64,000 bases of DNA from Uranotaenia lowii (lineage: Eukaryota; Arthropoda; Insecta; Diptera; Culicidae): the NCBI RefSeq assembly GCF_029784155.1, contig NC_073692.1, positions 241,633,756 through 241,697,755 of the forward strand. The letters run 5' to 3'. A model generated the notes under the pieces. The model was not told the origin of the DNA. It was given only the letters and a program-made list of their open reading frames with translations, and did no database searches. Each line of letters opens with the position of its first letter. The first letter of the stretch is position 1. The translations under genes and the position numbers were made by a program. Of the stretch, positions 55,901 through 64,000 are shown piece after piece.

Positions 55901-56309
55901 AACATGGGTGATAGATTTTGTAATGTTGAAAATTATATTTCTTTTCAAATTCATTTTGTTGCATTTATTAAAATAAAATATATTCGATGTCTTCAATTTC
56001 ACAAAACATAAACATTTGTAAACAACATAACTTTCACAATCCAATGTATCCCGTATAAATCCGCAGCCATTAACACTGCAAATTTTCCTATTGCTGCTGG
56101 AAGTTTCATATTCGATGTCCCCATCATGGATGATCCCGATTCAGTTCAATCATATGGATACTATCTTTAACCACACGAAAATCGGTTCTCGCCAGTTGCT
56201 GTTTCCTTAAGCAAAACCATTTTTTCCGAGCGATTTCCTTCTTTCCTCCGGGAATATCAATCACAGCCGTAGACTTTCCGGATCGAAACTAGAGGAGTAA
56301 AAACACAAT
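55901..56309. other. Unassigned
   Basis: Minus-strand open frame of 91 codons (55769-56044) overlaps the tandem array and is not credible. Otherwise nothing recognised. Confidence 0.3.
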
Positions 56310-56482
56310 GTCTGTTCAATGAAGTCTAGTCGAAACGGGTCGAAACAAGTAGAAATGGATTGACAGTTGATCATCTGTCTCTTTCCAATTGACTTCGACC
56401 GATTTCTACCAAGTCGAAACTAATCCTGCTGCCGAGCTGGATTGGTTTCGACTAGTTTCGACTTGCTCCATTGAACAACGAC
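56310..56482. mobile_element. Short MITE with GTCTGTTCAATG ends
   Basis: GTCTGTTCAATGAAGTCTAG at the left and the inverse of GTCGTTGTTCAATGGAGC at the right, with reiterated gtcgaaac / gtttcgac words throughout, so it folds on itself. A left-end fragment of the same family lies near 23090. Confidence 0.7.
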
Positions 56483-57133
56483 CTGACTAGTTTCGACCAA
56501 AACATTGGCTCGTTGAACATCTATCAGTTGACAGAAACCAGTTGAAACCGATATTTACTAACGATTGAACGAAGCTACAATCTACTTAACCATTTAAAAT
56601 ATTTCAAATGCATATTATTACCTGGAAATCCTTTCTCCTACTGCTGCTGAATCCCTTTCTGGCGCTTCGCTCGATAGTCATATCGATAGTGGTCCTAGGA
56701 ATTTAAAACTTGATCCTGCTACTGCTGATGAAAACAGGGGCTGTCGGCCAATGATGATTCCTCGTCGAAGGTGCTGGAGATTCGTCGTAGATTGCTGGTA
56801 ACCTATAAAGGGAAAACAGAATAACTATATAACATTCAATCAAAACAGTATAATTTTTTCCAGATTTTACAGGGCTTTAGATTTTACCGCGTTTGGCCAT
56901 TTTTCTTTTTTTCCGCCGATGAACGATGCACTCTTGCGCACGGGAACTCAAACTTAGGTTCAAATGAAGAGAATTAAAAAAGTCAACTGTATGAATATTT
57001 GATTCAAACGAATTCGATTTACATTTAAATACACTTTTATATTTGAAATGATTTGCTGAAATAATTAGATCAACTAGCCGGTTTTTTCTCCGTGAAGTTA
57101 TGTTACTGTTTAAAACTATTAAAACCTCTACAT
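56483..57133. other. Unassigned
   Basis: No supported gene. A minus-strand frame of 105 codons (56877-57194) extends into the CACGCAG element and is therefore doubtful. Confidence 0.3.
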
Positions 57134-58134
57134 CACGCAGAGAAAACTTGGATTTTGAAACAAAACAAAACTGACTTTGATTCAAAAAATTCATTTTTTC
57201 GATTCAATCTCCTGTTTTCTTTGAATCGATGAATTATGGTTTTGTTTCAAATAAATAATTTTTGAAAGAAAGAATTAATTTTTTGAATCGAATAATTTTG
57301 GACTTTGATTTTAAACAAATTCTTTGATTCAAAAGACATTTGTTCAATTGCATTTTTATTTGGAAACAAAGTAAATTTTCTTTCAACCAAAGAAAAATGT
57401 ATTCAATGCAAAGGAATAATTTCTTAAAATAAAAACTTCAAACTTAGAAGGTTTTTTGCATTGAGTAAGAAGAATTTAAAACGGTTTGACTGGTCGAGTG
57501 AAAATGTGGATCAGAGTTAGCTTAGTTAGGAGGATTCAGGATAAAGTATGGTAAGTTAAATTTATGTTAATTAAAGAATGAATATTGAAGATTTTCAATA
57601 AGTGCTTGAAATTTTACAGGACTACGGCCGATAGATGGTTTTCCAAGTCCCTGGATGCCTCAACCGAGGTGACACCGCTCCAATCCAGCGATCAGGTCCA
57701 CGAAAATTTAAACCGGATGATTCGATTGAAGTGAACCAGTGTGTGACCCAGTGTTTCATTTATTCGTGAATAAAAATAAATTTTAAATTTGAAATCCTTT
57801 CTTTTTATTATTTAAAATTCCAAATAGGAATTTCAAAACAACAGAAAATAATGCTTCCAATTGGAATAAATAGAAAATGGTTCAATGAATAAATGCTTTT
57901 AAATCTAAATTAAATTACCTTGTGGCAAAAGAAAGCAACTTTGAATCAAAAGAAACTGTTTTTTGTTTCAAAGAATTTTTCTTTTGAATCAAAGATTTTC
58001 CAAAAGAAAAATTCTTTGAAACAAACGAAAATGCATTTGAAACAAAAAAAAATTTATTTATCCCAAAATCAAAGGAAATTTTCCTTTGTTTTCGTTGCAC
58101 TTTCCTTTGAAATAAAAAATTTTTTCGCTGCGTG
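57134..58134 (+). mobile_element. CACGCAG-ended element, copy 2
   Basis: The left end CACGCAGAGAAAACTTGGAT and the right end, inverse of CACGCAGCGAAAAAATTTTT, are flanked by AT on both sides (57132-57133, 58135-58136), giving an apparent 2-bp duplication. The arms are filled with tttgattcaaag-type repeats. The interior carries a plus-strand spliced unit at about 57480-57774, in the same relation to the ends as in copy 1. Confidence 0.82.
57480..57774 (+). other. Two-exon transcript cassette in CACGCAG copy 2
   Basis: The first exon ends ...GATAAAGTATG at a GTAAGT donor (57551). A 69-nt intron ends gaaattttacag at 57619. Exon 2 begins GACTACGGCCGATAG and ends with AATAAA at 57769. The exon-2 start, a ccggatgattcgattgaagtgaacca block and the poly(A) signal are shared with copy 1. 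No convincing long frame spans the junction; one exon-2 frame is open for about 38 codons without its own ATG. It may be non-coding or decayed. Confidence 0.5.
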
Positions 58135-58136
58135 AT

Positions 58137-60004
58137 GGAGACACTCTTCCCGGAACAGTTAGGGTATGGTTTATAAAACGATTATGAATAACTTTTTTTA
58201 GGTTGTTCAACTGTTTCTGGAATAAATATGTGCATACATTTTACGATGATTTATCAAACCGTTCATCGGACGTATTGGAAACTGTTATAGCAATCGAAAT
58301 GAAGATTATACGAACCGTTTGTACTAGGATTACTGCATATGGTATTTAAGGTTAGTTACGGAACTCAAACCATTCATTACTGTTAGGGGACCTTTATGGA
58401 AGTAGTTCCTAACACTACCGATCTAAATTTTCCGCACATTTCCTTTCCTTAGGTATTAACAGAACGTTGAAAATTTTTGAAAAAAGGGATTAATTTTTAA
58501 TGCGCAGTTCGAAGTCCGTTTTGAACCATCGCAAGGAAGAGAAGGGGTACTCAATTTTATGTTTATAGCATAGAACCATGTTTTGATCCACGGTCCAACT
58601 TAATTTTGAGTACCAAATCCGGAGCATGTTTAATGCCATATTTGTGCATGGTGGTTAAAATGTTTGTTTATTACGCAAAAATTCCGAAGCGTGTATGAAA
58701 CGAAGAATAAAGCAAAACAAAAAACGGGTTGAAAGCAAAAGAGATGCCAATTTATTTCATTGAAACCCCTTTTAGAATTTGAAAAATATTTTGTGAATTT
58801 AATATGAAAACCAGCCGGTTGATCAATATTAGTTGCTGCAACTAATCCTAACTCTCACTTTTTCGTGAGTCGTTGAGACATGTCCTAGGTATCTCAACAA
58901 AATCACACCGTTTTTAACTCGTTTTTAACATAATATTAACGCGCCAGAACCAAAGTTTACTTGTGAAGTCAGGTTTCCGAATTTACTTCTAAAAATTTCA
59001 GTGATTTGCTGCCAGTACACCAGTGACGTTTCTAGAAATTTGATTTCAAAGGACGATATTATAAGAAACCGTTCGAGCTTCGTTCCTTTAGGACATTAAA
59101 TTTGATAAGTTATATTGTTTTGTTTTAGAAAACAGCCGTACGGGTGTTTGGATTTTCAAAGTTATGTATTATCCATAAACTAACTAGAATTTTGTAAAAG
59201 AATATTGGCGAAAAACATATTACATAATTGGTGCAATTTTGAAGCTTTTATCTGAGAAACTAGATATGATTTGCATGCATCGTAAGCGTAAATATAAAAA
59301 AAATGACTGATCATCAATTCATTCCTTTTCTATTTAAGAGCAGCAAATATAGTTGTTCAAAATTGTTTAAAATACATCCAAATCCCTCTGATCGAGAATA
59401 CTCATAAGTACAACGGATTTGTCAAGTCATAGCTTGAAATAAGCGATTACGCTTTACTATAAACAGTAATAACAAAAAAAAAGCAATTCTTAGATGCACT
59501 TTATTCTTATATTAATGTGTTAAATTGAAAAAAAATTACGAAACACAAAAACATATCACAACTGGCAGCCCTGCTGGTACCAAGGAAAGAAAATCAAAAC
59601 AAAAAATTTACTCTCTCACCGACAGTTTTACGCGATTTTAACAACTTTCACCACCTCGTTTGATACCAGCACCGGGTGCAAAAAATCCGGAAAATGTGCA
59701 GGAACCCTTGGAACTTTTCAAAAAGTGTGCCAGTATCGTCAAAAAAATTTAAAAAAGGTAACTCTCAATTTTTCCATACAAAATTTCATCGAAAGGAACC
59801 ATTTTGATAAGCGCCATCCCTTAGTGGGAGTTGGAACTAGCTCTCAAAAAAACTCACCCCATTGTCGGTACCTTTTCAGGTGGCGACGAGATAGAAATTA
59901 AAATGAAAAAATACGAAAATTACTATTCAGCGGAGTTGTTTGTTGTTGAAATTCAATCATTTTTTCCTAGCATGTTATTATGCTTTAAATCATCAATAAA
60001 TTTG
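58137..60004. other. AT-rich region, nothing recognised
   Basis: Only short frames occur (for example 59831-60067). No repeat boundaries, splice pairs or domains could be supported. Confidence 0.35.
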
Positions 60005-60289
60005 TTAACACGACGAGAATTTCTTTTTATAAACGGGTTGGTGTTCAAGAGGGCTGGTTTTATTTAAGGGATTAAGGGATATTCTACTGCTTAAACTGGC
60101 TGGGAATGATTTTTTTTTAACTTTTCCTGATGTCGTCCACTCGATGGTAATAAATTCGGATGATGATTCATCAAGCACGGCGGATTCCATTTTTTTATTA
60201 ACCCGATGACGTAAAGTGCATTTGTCGATGTGCATTCCGCATCCGATCATTCGGACCAAAAGTTGTGTTGAGGGATCCCAATTTTTCAT
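60005..60289 (-). other. Minus-strand open frame, faint kinesin-13 N-terminus likeness
   Basis: 94 codons. A central segment (residues about 38-62, ending EFITIEWTTSGKVKKKSF) recalls the N-terminal targeting domain of kinesin-13 proteins, which has an ITVEW...GETKGKE pattern. There are no matching downstream exons here, so at best it is a stray exon or retro-fragment. The likeness is from memory and short. Confidence 0.2.
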
Positions 60290-61069
60290 AGGTTTTTTTT
60301 TCAGAGGAATGGTGAATTTTAATAAAATTTACTGAGAAAATTGAGCGAAAATGTTCAATTTTGATTTATTTTCCAAAACACATCGCGAAAACTATTTAAG
60401 ACTATCAGCTAATTTTTTTTAAATGTATCTCAAAGATCACGCGGGGTTATTAGGTAGATTCGGAAATGCAAAAGAATCAGTGATACAAGATACAAATGAA
60501 GCACAGGCTTCGATCGGGTTTTGTAAAAAGTGATCGGCCTGATGTTAACATCTAAAAAATAACAATTTCAAACATTAGTGAAGAATCTGTACGAAAAAAT
60601 TAACTATCTTACCGGTAGGGATAGTTCCCAGGAATCAAAAGGTCTGAATAGTTTCATTAAAGTGCCACTTGTATCCTTCCATCACCAGTTGATGTGCTCG
60701 AGAAATCATGGCCGCATTGAACTGGTAAACCATATCCGAGCTAACACCGCGAGGCGAAACTCCCCAACGGCTCCTGGGCTTCATGGCAGATCGCACATTG
60801 GCCTGTCGTGGGGAACTTCCTGTTTCTGTAACAGGCGCCGTGTATACAGATAATTTTGCCACCAATGATCGCCGACGGTGAAAGGTAGTCGAAGATTTCG
60901 ATGCCGCGCACCTTGAGAGCCGGAAGGTTTCCACATTGTATAGTCAATTTTGTTTAAATAAAATTTTATTAGACGCGATTTCTTAAACTTTCGAATATTT
61001 TCCGCCACGATGAAACGAAGGAAAAAACAAAAACACAAGTATGACAGTTTGGGGTTCATCCAGTCACTC
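60290..61069. other. Unassigned region with coding-like minus-strand block
   Basis: Between about 60620 and 60945 all three minus-strand frames are open for 60-100 codons, with a GC-richer composition typical of exons, and a GTAAGA donor-like site follows near 60615. No frame runs cleanly to that site and no domain is recognised. It could be an exon with frameshifts. Confidence 0.3.
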
Positions 61070-61895
61070 AGCTGGAATGAACAGCTGTCACTTGCTCTCA
61101 CCTTGCTGTCACCTCACTTAAACCGACTGTCGGAATAAGGTGACAAGAGTCGAGTGACGGTGGGGTGACTCGCCAAACATCACGTCACGCGCGGCGCAGA
61201 ATAAGGGCCGACTATAATCGAAAAAAAAAATTAACTTGAGTAAATTTCAACTTTTATGTTTGTATGGGAAAATTGAATATTTTGTACTGAAAAATCAACA
61301 TCATTTTGGTTTCTTCTGTGGAACCGAGCCAGCTGATACTTTTTGTGCCAATTTATAAATTTTCCAAAAGAAATTTTTGGCTGAACAACTTTGTCGCAGA
61401 CTGTAACTTCGTATCATATTAGACAAAAAAGTTATTAGCTGTTTATCTGGGGCATGTCTTTCGGCATTGATAAACAATAAATTCATTTGACATGCCTGCT
61501 GGGTGCCTAGCGAGGTATTGCATCACTACTTCTCATGCAATATTCGCAAGGCCCAGCAGTGATATCTAATGAATTTATTGTTTGTCAATGCGAAAAGACA
61601 TACCGCTATTAAACAGCTAATAACTTTATTGTCTAATAAGATACGATGTTACGGTCTTCGACAAAGAAAAATCATTAGCAGGTTTGGTTCCACAGAAGAA
61701 ACAAAAAAGATGTTGGTTTTTCAGTACAAAATATTCTATTTTCCCATACAAACCTAAAAATTTACTCATGTAAACGTAACTTAAAATTCTGCCAAAAATC
61801 ATGGATGAGTTTTGGACCAAACCGAAGCTTTTAAGATCCCAGGGTTTGAGAAATTCAAAATGACCCCAAATCGACTCTGTCTAATAATACATGTT
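61070..61895. repeat. Inverted partner of 53.7-54.2 kb repeat
   Basis: The flanks 61100-61212 and 61780-61895 are inverse copies of 53994-54110 and 53690-53805 respectively. The insert between them is a fold-back element instead of the SINE-like sequence. Confidence 0.75.
61234..61775. repeat. Fold-back element, arms of 210-250 bp
   Basis: The left arm (61234-61486) and the right arm (61569-61775) are inverse copies, including acttgagtaaattt, ggtttcttctgtggaacc and taaacaataaattcat words. The left arm has about 45 extra bases near 61330-61370. The 82-bp spacer contains its own short stem (cctgctgggtgcc / ggcccagcag). Confidence 0.82.
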
Positions 61896-62357
61896 CTTAT
61901 TATAATTTGGAAATACTTCGGATATTACCACTTTGCCTACTACGGCCCGTTACATGCTTCTAGCATTGGGCTACCATATCCCGCGACACCAACAAGAATA
62001 CATTGAGATCATTCAAAAAGTCAGGAGAAACGTTAAACAGTAGAAACCCTCTTATCCGAGTCCTGGTTTTCTGAGCTCCAGCGTTATCCCAGCCATCAGG
62101 TTGATATTTTATCCCTTCTAGCATTGGAAGGGAGAGAGAGCGGGGAATTTGTATCAATTAATTAATTAAAGAACTTATGGGGCTTATAAAAACAAATTTA
62201 AAATTTCAAAGCTTGAAAAAAATGAGCCGTCATGAGCTTGATCCAACGTTTCAAATACTATGTATTCTTTTTCAAGGAACAAAAGTTGAATAGGATAGCA
62301 AAAAACATATTTCTAATGATTAACAATTGAATATTAATTACTTGCTCAGACATGAAG
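61896..62357. other. Unassigned spacer
   Basis: Open frames of 64-65 codons occur on both strands at 61812-62157 with no recognisable features. Confidence 0.3.
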
Positions 62358-63576
62358 GGCGAACACGAAATTATTGCGACACCGAAAATGGCATGCCAAT
62401 TTTCTTATAATGTTTAGAATCAAACCAAAATTTTAGGGTACTTTTATACAAATATTTACTTCAAAAATCAAAAGAAAAGTTAATCGATGGAGCCTTGAGT
62501 GTAAAATTGAATGCATTTTCGCTTGATGCCCTCCATCAAAGTCTTTACAGTGTCATCCGGTACCAGTTTCTCAGTTTTTTTTTTCATTTTCTTAACATGT
62601 CCTACTCGTCATCGACTGTCTTCTTGCTTTTTCGAAGTTCCAGCTTCATTATTACCCAGTATTGCTCCACCGGACGCAGCTCCGGACAGTTTGGCGGGTT
62701 TATGTCCTTTGGAACAAAATGGATGGAATTGGCCTCATAGTACTCCAGGACACTTTTAAAATAGATTGCATACTGCCAAATCTGGCCAAAATAGTGGAAC
62801 TTTGTTATGCTGCTGCAAGAACGGCAAAAGGCGCTTCTCGAGGGACTTAGATTTGAAGATCTCGCCATTTACTGTGCTCTTTGTCACAAAAGGCTCACTC
62901 CTCAGCCTGCAAGAGCAGATGGCCTGCGAGATATTTGGAGGCGAACTCCAAACCCGGAATTCGATTAAAATCGGCTTTTATATACGTTTCGTCGTCCATC
63001 ACACAGCGCCCATATTTTGTCAGCATCTTCTCGTAGAGCATCCGTGTCCGGGTTTTAGCAGTCGATTGTTGCTGCTCATTGCGGTTTGGGAAATTCTGTA
63101 CCTTGTATGTATGTATGCACTCCAGCTCACTTCTTTGAATTCTAGACGTAGCTCTGCGACATGCCGATCTTTTTAGCCAAATCACTGCTTGAGACTATAG
63201 GATTTGCTTTAGTCATACGCTCCGCCTTTTTGTTCTCCGGTTGCGGTTTTCTTCCAGTTCCTGTGCCGTGCTCCAACGTCAACCGCTCCTGGAACCGGTT
63301 CAACACTCTGGAGATGGTTGGATGGTGAATGTTCAACATTTTTTCCAACTGCCGGTGCGACAGGTCAGAAAAATCGCAGGTGTTTGGAAAAAATTTGGTT
63401 CTCTCGACTCGCATTGGTTCACCTCCATTTTCATTGAATCGAAAAACACGACTTCGAGTTTGACAGTATGTAAACAATACACATCAATCAGAAAGTGTGT
63501 AAAATTTGGTTGATATTTACCCAATGATAAAAAAGTTATGCCTTGTTGAATGTGTCGCATTAATTTCGTGTTCGCC
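62358..63576 (-). mobile_element. ITmD37E-like Tc1/mariner relic with both ends
   Basis: The left end GGCGAACACGAAATTATTGC and the right end, inverse at 63552-63576, form a terminal inverted repeat of about 25 bp. The minus strand encodes a broken transposase in three pieces. 63142-63477 has a helix-turn-helix DNA-binding segment (LSHRQLEKMLNIHHPTISRVL). 62895-63185 includes the first catalytic Asp in VMDDETYIKADF. 62602-62868 has the last catalytic residue in NCPELRPVEQYW. Frameshifts separate the pieces. The motif set matches the DD37E mariner group described from mosquitoes. The flanking TA is not preserved. Confidence 0.8.
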
Positions 63577-63579
63577 ATT

Positions 63580-63603
63580 TGCTTAGCTTAGCTTAGCTTA
63601 GTT
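63580..63603. repeat. (GCTTA)n microsatellite
   Basis: gcttagcttagcttagctta directly after the mariner end, then gttgactactcatatccacc. Such pentamer runs often mark the end of another repeat in mosquito DNA; the sequence to its right may belong to that repeat. Confidence 0.7.
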
Positions 63604-63693
63604 GACTACTCATATCCACCTTAAATCATTGAACTTGAAGTGCTTAGATATGATCATTATTTTTAAAATTAAGATTACATATTTGATAAGACT

Positions 63694-63927
63694 TTGTTCA
63701 ACTTACGCAATTCAAACTCCATGATCACTGGCGTGGCTAAGCAGAACAAGTTCTACCTCGCCAATGGTTGCTACTCCGTGATTGATCGAGGCCATCAGCT
63801 TTGTGCAAGAGCCAAAAGAATGGTGCTTGGGAATAGCAGTTCATTCATAATGCACAAAACTTATGCTCTCCCTTTGAAAATGATCAATAACGGCGCCGGC
63901 CACGTCCTAGTAGTCAATGAGGAATGA
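63694..63927 (+). other. 77-codon open frame near right edge
   Basis: Starts MFNLRNSNSM; an internal Met begins a better-looking segment (MITGVAKQNKFYLANGCYSV). GC content is higher than the surroundings. It ends in a stop at 63925. No domain recognised. The position next to the pentamer repeat makes a repetitive origin likely. Confidence 0.3.
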
Positions 63928-64000
63928 AAGAAGGATTGTTAGTAGGATACTTCATAGAATCAATCAACAACCTTTTGTATCTTTATATTCCAAAGATTAA

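Noticed and set aside
57915..58135. Opposing 61- and 71-codon frames rich in Lys, Phe, Ser
   Set aside because: Produced by tttgattcaaag-type repeats in the arm of the CACGCAG element, open on both strands by composition.
61009..61137. 42-codon plus frame starting MKRRKKQKHK
   Set aside because: Its second half is the terminal region of a MITE-like repeat (ctgtcacc words), so coding is unlikely.

Overview
The window reads as repeat-rich, AT-rich insect chromatin, most likely from a culicine mosquito. The clues are two degenerate Tc1/mariner copies that look like the mosquito ITmD37E group, a gypsy-type (errantivirus-like) LTR element with an envelope gene, several MITE families with TA, TTAA, 3-bp, 7-bp and 8-bp target duplications, and short (47-73 nt) introns with canonical GT-AG borders. 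I find no confidently identifiable single-copy host gene and nothing prokaryotic. Almost every supported feature is a transposable element, a fold-back repeat or a small gene carried by one.

Layout. 0-12 kb: tandem repeats, a TTAA-type MITE (3563-4300), TA-type MITEs (8573-9517 and a decayed relative at 5910-6600), and a fold-back element with a tRNA-like core (10049-10324). 12.2-23.9 kb: an element with CACTGCA ends (12160-17820) has been invaded by a CCCGAGCAGAC-ended element (13101-17785). A second CCCGAGCAGAC copy lies in inverted orientation at 18118-23905 and itself contains a 7-bp-TSD MITE. 24.0-28.3 kb: a non-LTR retroelement with ORF1 only (24185-27004) sits in an old mariner copy and is flanked by a 162-bp target duplication; a hAT MITE follows. 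29.1-30.9 kb: a long inverted repeat with arms of about 0.69 kb.

31.9-44.2 kb is a nested stack. A hAT-type element (8-bp TSD ATTTAAAC) holds a TTAA MITE and a 9.8-kb gypsy element with near-identical LTRs (4-bp TSD CATA). The gypsy element encodes, on the minus strand, gag, pol (frameshifted inside integrase), an additional secreted-type ORF, and env. Env is split by a 2,080-bp insertion at a CCGG site, and that insertion contains the second 7-bp-TSD MITE.

44-49 kb: more MITEs and a near-perfect fold-back element. 49-53.7 kb: mostly non-repetitive sequence. 53.7-64 kb: SINE-like and fold-back elements, two inverted CACGCAG-ended elements, and an ITmD37E relic with both terminal repeats.

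The most unusual theme is that several unrelated-looking terminal-inverted-repeat elements with apparent 2-bp target duplications carry small genes with proper introns and poly(A) signals. In the families with two copies, the gene always points the same way relative to the ends. The non-LTR element's tail carries a similar three-exon mini-gene. These may be gene-capturing DNA elements or host mini-genes being dispersed; a copy-number search and RNA-seq would decide.
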